From Micromonospora lupini (GTDB taxonomy: Bacteria > Actinomycetota > Actinomycetes > Mycobacteriales > Micromonosporaceae), in NCBI RefSeq assembly GCF_026342015.1, contig NZ_JAPENL010000003.1, positions 434,001-498,000 on the forward strand: a stretch of 64,000 bases of DNA, read 5' to 3'. Made by a program: the position numbers and the translations under genes. A model generated the notes under the pieces. The model searched no databases, was not told the DNA's origin, and saw nothing but the letters and a program-made list of their open reading frames with translations. Numbering within the stretch: the first letter of the stretch is position 1; each line of letters opens with the position of its first letter. This document shows, piece after piece, positions 8,923 through 16,773 of the stretch.

Positions 8923-9023
8923 CGCGTCCCTCTTCCCACACCCATTTCCAGCGGTACGCCCATCGGGCGCACCGTCGGTGGCGCACGTCCGTGCGCGCCG
9001 AGACACCCCTTTCGGAGACACCT

Positions 9024-9899
9024 GTGCGTTTTCTTCCTGCCCTCACCCGCGTCGCCGCCCTGGGCGCGGCCGCCGTCCTGGCCACCACCGCGCTGACCGC
9101 CTGCGGCGACGACGCGTCGACCGACACCGCCGGCAACCCGTACGGCCTGGCGCAGGCGGGCGTGCTGCGCGCCGGCACGCTTACCGACGCCCCGCCGAAC
9201 GTGTACCTCAAGGACGGCACATTCACCGGATTCGACAACGACCTGCTGACCGCTGTCGCCGGCAAGCTCGGCCTCACTGTCGAGTTCGTCGGCACCGACT
9301 TCTCCGCGCTGCTCAGCCAGGTCAACAACCACAAGTTCGACGTCGGCAGCTCCTCGATCACGATCACCGAGGCGCGCAAGAAGACAGTCGACTTCGGCAA
9401 CGGCTACGACTTCGGCTACTTCGGCCTGGACGTGCCGGCCGGCTCGTCGATCCACGGGTTCGACCAACTCGCCGGCAAGCGGGTAGTCGTGGTGCAGGGC
9501 ACCGTCCAGGACGACTACGCCACCGGTAAGCAGCTCGACCCGGTGCGGGTGCCCGACTACAACGGCGCGATCAACCAGCTCAAGGCGGGCACCGCCGACG
9601 CGTGGATCGCTCCCGCGGAGATCGGCGAGAAGTCGGCCGCCGACAGCAACGGCAAGATCACCGTGGCGGCCAAGCAGCTCAGCCCGGCGCCGACCGCGTA
9701 CGCCGTGGCCAAGGGCAGCGACAAGCTGCGCGAGGCGCTGAACAAGGGCCTCGACGAGGTGATCGCCGACGGCACCTGGAGCCGGCTGCAGGCCCAGTAC
9801 TACCCGGGCCGGCCGATCCCGGCGGACTTCACGCCGGGCAGCGGCACCGTGGCGGCGCCGTCCGCGTCCACCGTGCCATCCGCGTCGGCCGCGTCCTGA
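9024..9899 (+). CDS. Amino acid ABC transporter, substrate-binding lipoprotein
   Basis: The protein is 291 residues with a lipoprotein signal (hydrophobic stretch then LTACGDD). The remainder has the family 3 solute-binding fold: LRAGTLTDAPPNVYLKDGTFTGFDNDLLTAVAGKLG, GSSSITITEARKKTVDF, and LAGKRVVVVQGT. Family members bind polar amino acids such as cystine, glutamine or arginine. The SAM-IV riboswitch and cysteine leader upstream make a sulfur amino acid or derivative the likeliest ligand; this is inference. The GTG at 9024 follows CGGAGA. The C-terminus ends in a Pro/Ser/Ala tail. The permease and ATPase genes follow in the same operon. Confidence 0.92.
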   Translation: MRFLPALTRVAALGAAAVLATTALTACGDDASTDTAGNPYGLAQAGVLRAGTLTDAPPNVYLKDGTFTGFDNDLLTAVAGKLGLTVEFVGTDFSALLSQVNNHKFDVGSSSITITEARKKTVDFGNGYDFGYFGLDVPAGSSIHGFDQLAGKRVVVVQGTVQDDYATGKQLDPVRVPDYNGAINQLKAGTADAWIAPAEIGEKSAADSNGKITVAAKQLSPAPTAYAVAKGSDKLREALNKGLDEVIADGTWSRLQAQYYPGRPIPADFTPGSGTVAAPSASTVPSASAAS

Positions 9900-9938
9900 A
9901 CCGGTGACGAGCGAGCGGGGCGGTAGGAGAGGCGACAG

Positions 9939-10724
9939 ATGGATCCGTTGAGCACCCTGTGGGAGACCTTCTTCGACGCCGACGCGATGCGCGAGGCGCT
10001 GCCCGAGATGCTTACCGTCGGGCTGCCCAACACGCTGATCCTGGCGGTCTCCGCCGCCCTGCTCGGCACGGTGTTCGGCCTGCTGCTGGCCGTGGCCGGC
10101 ATCTCCCGCAGTCGGTGGCTGCGCTGGCCGGCCCGCGCCTACACCGACGTGTTCCGGGGGCTTCCGGCCGCGGCGACGATCCTCCTGATCGGCGTCGGGC
10201 TGGCGCCGCTCGGCATGCGGGTCTGGGGGCCGGACCCGTACCCGCTGGGCATCCTCGCGCTGTCGCTGATCGCGGCGGCGTACATCGGGGAGATCTTCCG
10301 CTCCGGCATCCAGTCGGTGGAGGCCGCCCAGTTGGAGGGCGCCCGGGCGCTCGGGTTCTCCTGGGCCGACGCCATGCGGCTGGTGATCATTCCGCAGGGC
10401 ATCCGGCGGGTGCTGCCCGCCTGGGTCAACCAGCTCATCGCGCTGATCAAGGACTCCAGCCTGGTCTACTTCCTCGGCCTGGTGGCCAGCCAGCGGGAGC
10501 TGTTCCGCATCGGGCAGGACTACGCGGCCACCACCGGCAACGAGTCCGCGTTGCTGCTGGCGGGCCTGTTCTACCTGGCGCTGACCGTCCCCCTGACGCA
10601 CGTCGTGAACGCGATCGACAGGCGGCTGCGGCACGGCCGACCGGCCACCGCGCCGGCCGACGACGAGGACGAGGACGACACCGACCCGGCGCTGGCCGGG
10701 GCACCGGAGGGAGACCGGCGATGA
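9939..10724 (+). CDS. Amino acid ABC transporter permease
   Basis: The protein is 261 residues with about five membrane segments. It carries the EAA loop typical of the His/Glu/Gln/Arg permease family (GIQSVEAAQLEGARALGFSWADAMRLVIIPQGIRRVLPAWVNQ). The TVGLPNTLILAVSAALLG start is also typical of the family. ATG at 9939 is preceded by AGGAGAGG. The C-terminus is an acidic tail (DDEDEDDTDP). The stop overlaps the ATPase start by ATGA. It is the membrane channel of the transporter whose binding protein lies just upstream. Confidence 0.92.
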   Translation: MDPLSTLWETFFDADAMREALPEMLTVGLPNTLILAVSAALLGTVFGLLLAVAGISRSRWLRWPARAYTDVFRGLPAAATILLIGVGLAPLGMRVWGPDPYPLGILALSLIAAAYIGEIFRSGIQSVEAAQLEGARALGFSWADAMRLVIIPQGIRRVLPAWVNQLIALIKDSSLVYFLGLVASQRELFRIGQDYAATTGNESALLLAGLFYLALTVPLTHVVNAIDRRLRHGRPATAPADDEDEDDTDPALAGAPEGDRR

Positions 10725-11467
10725 CCACCAGCACGACCACCACCTCGGTAAGCGTCGAGGCGCGCGACGTCCACCTGGCCTTCGGGCCGAACCGCGTGCT
10801 GCGCGGCGTCGACCTGACCGTGCGGCGCGGCGCGACGGCCTGTGTGATCGGGCCGTCCGGGTCGGGCAAGTCCACTCTGCTGCGTACGCTCAACCGGCTC
10901 ATCGAGCCCGACCGCGGCGACGTGCTGCTGGACGGGCGCAGCGTCCTGCGCGACGACCCGGACGCGCTGCGCCAGCGGGTGGGCATGGTCTTCCAGCAGT
11001 TCAACCTGTTCCCGCACCTGAGCGTGCTGCGCAACATCACCCTGGCGCTGCGTCGGCTGCGCAAGCTCGGCGAGGACGAGGCGGTCGCGGTCGCCCGCGC
11101 CCAACTGGAGCTGGTGGGGCTCGCCGGAAAGGCCGACGCGCGGCCGACGCAGCTCTCCGGTGGTCAGCAGCAGCGGGTGGCGATCGCCCGGGCGCTGGCG
11201 CTGCGGCCCGAGGTGATGCTCTTCGACGAGGCCACCTCGGCGCTCGACCCGGAGCTGGTCAAGGGGGTGCTCGGGGTGATGGCCGACCTGTCCACCGCCG
11301 GAATGACAATGGTGGTGGTCACCCACGAGATGGGCTTCGCCCGGCACGTCGCCGACACCGTCGCCTTCATGGACCGGGGTGTGGTGCTGGAGGCCGGCCC
11401 ACCGGAGAGGATCTTCGAGGGGGCCGAGCATCCCCGGCTCCGCCGCTTCCTCGCACAGGTGCTCTGA
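10721..11467 (+). CDS. Amino acid ABC transporter ATP-binding protein
   Basis: The protein is 248 residues with all the ABC ATPase motifs: Walker A GPSGSGKST, Q-loop MVFQQFNLFPHL, signature LSGGQQQR, Walker B VMLFDEATSALDPEL, and switch histidine VVTHEMGF. The QQFNLFPH sequence is typical of polar amino acid importers. The start overlaps the permease stop by four bases. It powers the importer under riboswitch and leader control. The gene ends ten bases before the stop of a convergent small gene. Confidence 0.95.
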   Translation: MTTSTTTTSVSVEARDVHLAFGPNRVLRGVDLTVRRGATACVIGPSGSGKSTLLRTLNRLIEPDRGDVLLDGRSVLRDDPDALRQRVGMVFQQFNLFPHLSVLRNITLALRRLRKLGEDEAVAVARAQLELVGLAGKADARPTQLSGGQQQRVAIARALALRPEVMLFDEATSALDPELVKGVLGVMADLSTAGMTMVVVTHEMGFARHVADTVAFMDRGVVLEAGPPERIFEGAEHPRLRRFLAQVL

Positions 11468-11476
11468 GCCGGGCGC

Positions 11477-11758
11477 TCAGCCCGCCTGGCGGCGCAGGTG
11501 CCCGGCGAACGCCTTCAGGTCGCCGAGCAGCTCCAGGATGGCGTTGCGGTACGCGACAGATGCCCACAGGTGCAGCTCCTCGTCGTCCAGCCCGCCGAAC
11601 GCCACTGACAGCGCCTTGCGTCGGCGCCGGTCGAGCACCCTGTGCGGGCGGGCGAGCAGGTCGCCCTCGCGGCGCAGCGCCTGGAGGTAGGCGGCCACCG
11701 CCTCCTGGTAGTGCCGCCCGGCGACCCGCTCCAGCAGGGTGAACTCGAAGACCTGCAA
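11477..11758 (-). CDS. Small hypothetical protein, 93 aa, with damaged or TTG start
   Basis: The protein (MQVFEFTLLERVAGRHYQEA, then LGDLKAFAGHLRRQAG) looks genuine, with balanced composition and helical spacing, but no family was recognised. In its frame the only start after the stop at 11777-11779 is TTG at 11758. The upstream gene ends GCGTAATGGGATTCC. The ATG overlapping that stop is in another frame, whose product is arginine/glycine-rich and looks meaningless. One G fewer in the GGG run would put this ATG in frame with the real protein (MDSEAALQVFEF). Either a frameshift or sequencing error removed the start, or TTG is used. Confidence 0.5.
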   Translation of the reverse strand: MQVFEFTLLERVAGRHYQEAVAAYLQALRREGDLLARPHRVLDRRRRKALSVAFGGLDDEELHLWASVAYRNAILELLGDLKAFAGHLRRQAG

Positions 11759-11776
11759 CGCCGCCTCGGAATCCCA

Positions 11777-12772
11777 TTACGCGCTGTCACGCACGGGAGC
11801 GCTCGCCACGTGCCGGCCCATGGCGTGTCGGGCCTCGTAGAGCAGCAGCACGCCCCGGCCGGTGGTGCTCAGCGGCCGGCGGGGCGCCGGCAGACGCAGC
11901 GTGCGCACCGGCGCCGCGGCGGTCAGGTCCACAGCTCCGGCGTACGTCGGCATGCGGTGCGTTCCCGACGCCGGCTCCGGCAGCAGGCAGGCCCGCTCCT
12001 GGTAGGGCAGCGGGCCGCCGGTGGGCACGGCGCGCGCCGTCGCGGCGTGCAGCTCGGCCAGGGGCCGGTCGTCCGGGGCCCGGCCCGGCGGCAGGGTGAG
12101 CACGAGACCGTTGACGCCGGGCACCGGCACGCCCAGCACGCAGGAGTTGCGCAGGAACGCCCAGGTCGCCGCCGCCTCCCGGATGCCGCTCGCCACCGCC
12201 TGCGCGTCGGCCCGCCAGTCCTGGGCGACCCGCAGCCGCTGTTGGAGGTCGGCGGTCGCGGCGCCGTCGTGCGGATACAGCTCACGGACGGCCCGGGGCA
12301 GCGACCCGAGGCGCAGCTCCAGCGGGTCACCTGTGGGTGGGGGCACGGCGTGGCGGGGACAGTCGGCGGTGGAGTGCGGGTCACCGTCGACCGCGTGGCA
12401 GTCCCCCAGCCAGCTCGCGCCGGGCGGACCCGCCGGCCGGGCGAACGCCAGGTGAGGCAGCCGGCCGGTGCGCAGCACCGTCTCGTACTGGGGTCGGGCG
12501 CGACCGGCACGCATGACGTCCAGCGGCAGCATCGGCGCCAGCGCCAGCACCCCCTCGAGGACGACGCAGTGCGGGCAGGCGTCGCGCACCCGGTAGCGGC
12601 GCCTGTGGTCCATGCCGGGCTGCTCCCACTGGACCCCGATGACGGCGCCGTCGGACGCCATCAGGTAGAGGAACTCGGTGGCGACACGCTCGCGGGTGAC
12701 CGCCACCAGCTCGTCGAGGAACTCGCGCTCGGTGACCGCCCGCGGGTCGGCCTCGCTCGCTCCGGCCGTCAC
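11777..12772 (-). CDS. Hypothetical protein, 331 aa
   Basis: No family was recognised. The protein has a helical N-terminal region (REFLDELVAVTRERVATEFLYLMASDG) and many prolines in the middle. There is a possible metal-like cluster of Cys and His (DACPHCVVLEG, then GDCHAVDGDPHSTADCPRHAV), and the C-terminus is GRGVLLLYEARHAMGRH. A GTG at 12772 with GAGGGG upstream is preferred; the frame is open to an ATG at 12799 that has no ribosome site. Its stop overlaps the ATG belonging to the small downstream gene, so the two are probably co-expressed. The Cys/His cluster suggests metal binding, but that is inference. Confidence 0.6.
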   Translation of the reverse strand: MTAGASEADPRAVTEREFLDELVAVTRERVATEFLYLMASDGAVIGVQWEQPGMDHRRRYRVRDACPHCVVLEGVLALAPMLPLDVMRAGRARPQYETVLRTGRLPHLAFARPAGPPGASWLGDCHAVDGDPHSTADCPRHAVPPPTGDPLELRLGSLPRAVRELYPHDGAATADLQQRLRVAQDWRADAQAVASGIREAAATWAFLRNSCVLGVPVPGVNGLVLTLPPGRAPDDRPLAELHAATARAVPTGGPLPYQERACLLPEPASGTHRMPTYAGAVDLTAAAPVRTLRLPAPRRPLSTTGRGVLLLYEARHAMGRHVASAPVRDSA

Positions 12773-12917
12773 GGGCACCCCCTCGCGGACCGAACACATC
12801 GACGGAAGCCGAACCGCCTCTCACCGTACCCGCCGAGGACGTGGCCGAACGCCCCGCTCGTACGGGGGGCGGTGTCACCAATCCGTCAGGACCGGACCGG
12901 CCGGTCTCGGCGGGTGC

Positions 12918-14492
12918 TCAGTCGTTGGGTCCCCGCCCCAGCAGCCGGATCTCCTCGTTGTCCAGGGCGGCCTGAAGCTCCTGGAGCACCAGGTCGTCGA
13001 TCTCCCGGTTGTCGCGCAGCCGGGTCAGCTCCCGCCGCTTGTGTGCGAGGACGCCGAGGCGCAGTCGACGGTCCAGCCGGCGTTCCTCGGCGGTACGCCC
13101 ACCGGTCTCGTTGAAGTCCGCCAGGTGCCGCTGGTACTCGGCCTGCAGCCGACGTACCGACTCCCCCTCGACGCCGACCTCGGCAGCGACCCGGGGCAGC
13201 GCGTCCAGGCCGGCCTGGGTGGCACGCAGGCGTGCCTGCCGGGCCTCGTCGACGCGTTCGGGGTCGCCGGTCAGCGCCGCCCAGCGCACCACGAGCGGCA
13301 GGGTGGTGCCCTGCACCAGCATGATCAGGACGATCACCAGCGCGGTGACGAAGATGATCAGGTCGCGTTCGGTCACCGGTGTGCCGGCGGCAGTCATCGT
13401 CGGGACGGCAAGCGCGGCGGCGAGCGACACGGCGCCCCGGAAACCGGACCAGCCGGCCACGGTCCCCACCCGCCAGTCGGACGCCGACGGGTCCTGGTCC
13501 AGCATCCGGCGGCGCAGCAGCTTCGCCGACTCCGCCGTCAGGTAGACGAACAGCAGCCGGGTGGCGACGACGACCGGGGTGACCACCAGCACGATCGCCA
13601 GGGCCCGACCCGGCGAGGTGCTGGAGATGCCCTTCACCGCTCGGGGGATCTGCGTGCCGAGCAGCACGAACAGCCCGCCGTTGATCAGGAACGTGGACAG
13701 GTCCCAGAACGCGTACGCCAGCACCCGGGACCGGGCGCGGATCACTCGGGGACCGGCGTAGGCCAGCATCAGGCCGGCGACCACGACGGCCAGCACACCG
13801 CTGGCGTGCACCGCGTCGGCGAGCAGGAACGCGGCGAACGGCGTCAGCACGCTCAGCGCCCCCTCCCGCAGCGGGTCGTCGAGCCGCTTGCGGATGAGGA
13901 CCACGGCGGCGCCCACCAGCAGACCGGCGACCACCCCACCGACGCCGGCCCCGACGAACTCCTCACCGATGCCCAGCACCCCCGGCTTGTCGCTGTGGGT
14001 GAGCAGACCCACGGTCACCGCGAAGATCACCAGGGCGCTGCCGTCGTTGATCAGACTCTCCGCGTGCAGGGTGGTGAGCAGCTTCCGGGGCAGGCGCTTG
14101 GCCAGGCCGGTGACCGCCGCGGCGTCGGTCGGCGCGAGGACCGCGCCGAGCACCCAGGCTGCCGCCGGGTTCACGCCGAACGCCTGCGCGGTCAGGGACA
14201 CCGTGACCATGGTGAGCACCACGAGCACCACGGCGAGCAGCCCGATCACCGGCAGGTTGGCCCGGATCTCGCGCAAGCTGATGGTGAGGCTCTCCCGGTA
14301 GAGGATCGCGGGCAGGAAGATCAGCAGCACCAGGTCCGGCTCCAGGGTCACCTCGGACAGCGGTGGCACCAGCCCGAGCAGCACCCCGAGCCCGATGAGC
14401 AGCACCGGCGGCGCCACCCGGTACCGACCGCCGAGGGTGGTGCCGACCAGGACGGTGACGCCCAGCACCACGATCAGGATGAGCACCTCCAC
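12918..14492 (-). CDS. Na+/H+ antiporter, CPA1 family
   Basis: The protein is 524 residues. Its membrane part (residues 1 to about 400) has the monovalent cation:proton antiporter-1 pattern: a GVLLGLVPPL helix, AAAWVLGAVLAPTDAAAVTGLAKRLP with the A-P-T-D-A ion-binding region, SLINDGSALVIFAVTVG, and WSGFRGAVSLAAALAVP. A cytoplasmic C-terminal tail of about 120 residues is helical and charged (RATQAGLDALPRVAAEVGVEGESVRRLQ). It exchanges Na+ or K+ for protons across the plasma membrane. The GTG at 14492 is preceded by GGGAGGGGGTACGCC. The gene stands alone. Confidence 0.92.
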   Translation of the reverse strand: MEVLILIVVLGVTVLVGTTLGGRYRVAPPVLLIGLGVLLGLVPPLSEVTLEPDLVLLIFLPAILYRESLTISLREIRANLPVIGLLAVVLVVLTMVTVSLTAQAFGVNPAAAWVLGAVLAPTDAAAVTGLAKRLPRKLLTTLHAESLINDGSALVIFAVTVGLLTHSDKPGVLGIGEEFVGAGVGGVVAGLLVGAAVVLIRKRLDDPLREGALSVLTPFAAFLLADAVHASGVLAVVVAGLMLAYAGPRVIRARSRVLAYAFWDLSTFLINGGLFVLLGTQIPRAVKGISSTSPGRALAIVLVVTPVVVATRLLFVYLTAESAKLLRRRMLDQDPSASDWRVGTVAGWSGFRGAVSLAAALAVPTMTAAGTPVTERDLIIFVTALVIVLIMLVQGTTLPLVVRWAALTGDPERVDEARQARLRATQAGLDALPRVAAEVGVEGESVRRLQAEYQRHLADFNETGGRTAEERRLDRRLRLGVLAHKRRELTRLRDNREIDDLVLQELQAALDNEEIRLLGRGPND

Positions 14493-14918
14493 GGCGTACC
14501 CCCTCCCTCGATCCCCGGCCGACGACGGACGCCTGTGGTTCCATCTGACCGCACCTCGCCGATCGGTTCCACGGGAACCGGCAAGTCGCCGGGTAGCCCG
14601 AGCGCGGCTATGGGGACCAACCGGGGTTGCCGCTCATGATCGACTCTGGACTTACGCCGAAGCAGGCTGCCGAGAAGGTGACCTGGGCAGTCCCGAGCTG
14701 CCTGTGCGGTCGAGGCCGAGCAGCGAGATTCCCGATTACCCGCTGGATCCAGGGCTGCCGTACCAATGTGAGTCGACCGACCAAGCGACACGAGCGGACC
14801 TGGCCACAGGCCGCTTCTCCGTATCGGTCCTGGTTAGGCCGTGGGCCTTAGCCAGCTAACGGGAGATTCACGCCACTCACGTGGGTTACTTCCAAGTGAC
14901 CGCACCCGGCACCCTTAC
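14493..14918. other. 426-bp gap without a recognised gene
   Basis: This interval separates the antiporter start from the end of the DUF397 gene. A few short open frames exist on both strands, but none shows a ribosome site with believable protein composition. An imperfect hairpin (GGTTAGGCC / GGCCTTAGCC, about 14832-14852) could terminate the DUF397 transcript. No tRNA fold was found. Confidence 0.4.
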
Positions 14919-15113
14919 TCACGCGTTGAACTGGCCGGACTTGATTCCCTGGACGAAGTCGACCCATTGACCCGCGCTGAACGCCAGCGCCGGCCCCTGC
15001 CGGTCCTTGGAGTCTCGAACCTGGGCGGTGTGGTCCGTGTACCGAGCTTCGACGCACGCGCCGTTGCCGCCGCTGCGGGTGCTGGTATGCCACTGGTTAT
15101 CGAGCGCCTTCAT
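14919..15113 (-). CDS. DUF397 domain protein
   Basis: This 64-residue protein has the DUF397 signature: WHTSTRSGGNGACVEARYTDHTAQVRDSKDRQGPALAFSAGQWVDFVQGIKSGQF. These small proteins are nearly always encoded beside an XRE regulator with a DUF5753 domain in actinomycetes, and several such pairs (for example WhiJ-type) influence development or secondary metabolism. The start overlaps the stop of the upstream regulator by ATGA, so the two are translationally coupled and probably interact. Confidence 0.93.
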   Translation of the reverse strand: MKALDNQWHTSTRSGGNGACVEARYTDHTAQVRDSKDRQGPALAFSAGQWVDFVQGIKSGQFNA

Positions 15114-15961
15114 GGCGTCTCCTTGTCACGAAGCTTCTTGATCAATGTGGTCGAGGCCGTGGGTGACAGTGCGGCTGCCCGCAGGTTGCTGAACACTCGT
15201 GCGCAGCGGTCGACGTCCTCGCCCTCAGCGTAGAGGTCGCCAGTCAGTCCCTCGATGTAGACCACTCCGGGTCCTTCCTCGAAGCCGAGGATGTGGAAGC
15301 TGGACACCATCGAGGCGTAGGCGCCCTCTCGGAACGGGATGACCTGGATGGTGATGTTCCAGCGCTTCTGTGCTTCGAGCAGAGTCACGAGCTGCTCCGC
15401 CATGACCTCCGGTCCACCGATCTGCCGGTGGAGTACCGCCTCGTCGATGACCGCAACGAGCTTCAGTTGACCGCCGGTCAGTAGCTTCTGTCGTTCCGTT
15501 CGTGCGGCTACTCGCTGGGCCACGCCATCCGGGGTTGGTTGCGACGCGTCGGCGCCGATGATCGCTTGGGCATATTCGGCGGTCTGGAGTAGGCCGGGCA
15601 CTACAAGCGTTTCGAAGTTGTGGATCTCCGACGCTGCGGATTCCAGGCCGATGTACTGCCGGTAGGAGTTCGGCAGGTCGCCGTACTTTGCCCACCAGCC
15701 GCGCTGCTTGCCACTGCGAGCCATGGACAACAACGTCTCCCGCAGCTCGGCATCGGTGACGCTGTAAAGATCAAGCAGCGCGTTGAGTGCGGGCCCCTTC
15801 AAGCCGACCCGGCCCTGCTCGATCCGGCGCAAGGTGCTCGGTGAAACCTCGATCAACGCGGCGGCTTGTTCGACGGTCACGCCTGCTTCTTCGCGTGCTC
15901 GCTTGAGCTGTGCGCCGAGCTGGAATCGCAGGAACGTCGGGCTCTCCATGGTCGTCATCAT
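15110..15961 (-). CDS. XRE-family regulator with DUF5753 (Scr1/WhiJ type)
   Basis: The protein is about 283 residues. The N-terminal helix-turn-helix (LGAQLKRAREEAGVTVEQAAALIEVSPSTLRRIEQGRVG) is followed by the DUF5753 region starting YRQYIGLESAASEIHNFETLVVPGLLQTAEYA and ending near VSSFHILGFEEGPGVVYIEGLTGDLYAEGED. Two adjacent ATG codons (15961, 15958) are preceded by GAGGAAG and GAGGG; an inner ATG at 15949 is also possible. The gene overlaps the DUF397 gene and is divergent from three tiny genes about 130 bp away, a common arrangement for these regulators. Confidence 0.92.
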   Translation of the reverse strand: MMTTMESPTFLRFQLGAQLKRAREEAGVTVEQAAALIEVSPSTLRRIEQGRVGLKGPALNALLDLYSVTDAELRETLLSMARSGKQRGWWAKYGDLPNSYRQYIGLESAASEIHNFETLVVPGLLQTAEYAQAIIGADASQPTPDGVAQRVAARTERQKLLTGGQLKLVAVIDEAVLHRQIGGPEVMAEQLVTLLEAQKRWNITIQVIPFREGAYASMVSSFHILGFEEGPGVVYIEGLTGDLYAEGEDVDRCARVFSNLRAAALSPTASTTLIKKLRDKETP

Positions 15962-16091
15962 GCCCTCAGCTTCCTCACTTTTGTGCGGCCACACGCCGTA
16001 CGCCATCGACAACCCCAAGGTATTGACCCCTTCAAAATGCGCGCGCAAAATGACGCCGTGAGCCACGTCACGCAAACGCGAGGGAGCGAAC

Positions 16092-16274
16092 ATGTCCCGG
16101 CATGTGCCCTACGGGGAGTACATCGCGGCAGTAGCCATGACCCTCGCTCGCAGGCATGAGCCCGTCTGGTCGTGGGTCAGGTGGCGCAACGTCTGCAAGT
16201 GCGGCAACGAGCTGCCCTGTCGTGCCAGGCACAAGGTCCCGATCAACCGGGGTCACTGGCCAGGTGAGAGCTGA
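16092..16274 (+). CDS. Small hypothetical protein, 60 aa, CxC motif
   Basis: ATG at 16092 is preceded by GAGGGAGCG. The product (MSRHVPYGEYIAAVAMTLAR) has a tryptophan-rich middle and a C-x-C-x4-C cluster (VCKCGNELPCRARH) that may bind metal. The stop overlaps the next start (TGATG). It belongs to a three-gene set divergent from the XRE/DUF397 pair; its role is unknown. Confidence 0.6.
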   Translation: MSRHVPYGEYIAAVAMTLARRHEPVWSWVRWRNVCKCGNELPCRARHKVPINRGHWPGES

Positions 16275-16486
16275 TGACAACACACGGACCGGTCCTGCCG
16301 CTCTGGCTGTGCGAGGGATGCGACAGGCCGTGGCCCTGTGTCACACGCCGCGCGGAACTGCTGACCGAACACGAGCGGGTGCCGCTGGCGTACTACATGA
16401 GCCTGTGCCTGATCTCCGCCGGACAGGACATGAGCTGGGCACCCCGGGATGCGCTCCGCCGCAGGTTCATCGGTTGGTTGCCGTGA
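16274..16486 (+). CDS. Small CxxC protein with RPWPC motif, 70 aa
   Basis: The protein contains WLCEGCDRPWPCVTRRAELL, a C-x2-C-x4-C cluster, followed by a helix (YYMSLCLISAGQDM) and a basic C-terminus. A related protein is encoded at 56556-56846 (WFCASCVRPWPCEQAKVELV), so this is a small family present twice here. It starts at an ATG overlapping the previous stop, and its own stop overlaps the following GTG (GTGA). No function is known to me; the cysteines suggest metal binding. Confidence 0.65.
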   Translation: MTTHGPVLPLWLCEGCDRPWPCVTRRAELLTEHERVPLAYYMSLCLISAGQDMSWAPRDALRRRFIGWLP

Positions 16487-16755
16487 GGGTCGGAGACGTC
16501 GTGTTCATCGGCCTCGACTGCTCGGTGCAGTTCACGGGGGACCGGTCGCTGATCATGCGGGTGGCGTCCATCGGCGAGGTCGACCCCTACAACGGATGGG
16601 TGTGGGTTGCGGGGTACGTCCTCGACGCGCGAGGGACGGCCACGGCCAAGCGTGAGCTGTACGTGATCAAAGCCGGGCTGCGCGTCGCCCCGGCACGAAC
16701 AGTAGTCAACAAACCGGGGCATAAGGAGCGTGCCCCTCGGCGCGTACGAGCGTAG
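16483..16755 (+). CDS. Small hypothetical protein, 90 aa, beta-rich
   Basis: GTG at 16483 overlaps the previous stop (GTGA). The product begins VRVGDVVFIGLDCSVQF and continues with alternating short strands (MRVASIGEV, GWVWVAGYVLD, ELYVIKAGLRV), suggesting a small barrel, and ends in a basic tail (KERAPRRVRA). No family was identified. It is the third gene of the coupled set divergent from the XRE/DUF397 pair and is convergent with the AfsR-like gene. Confidence 0.6.
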   Translation: MRVGDVVFIGLDCSVQFTGDRSLIMRVASIGEVDPYNGWVWVAGYVLDARGTATAKRELYVIKAGLRVAPARTVVNKPGHKERAPRRVRA

Positions 16756-16773
16756 AAGGCTAGATGAATACTC

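Noticed and set aside
11515..11777. Alternative frame starting at the ATG overlapping the upstream stop
   Set aside because: Its product is arginine/glycine/proline-rich and lacks the balanced composition of the neighbouring frame, although its ATG position is attractive; treated as evidence for a frameshift instead.
14832..14852. Possible tRNA or structured RNA gene
   Set aside because: Only an imperfect hairpin; no anticodon arm or T-loop consensus was found.
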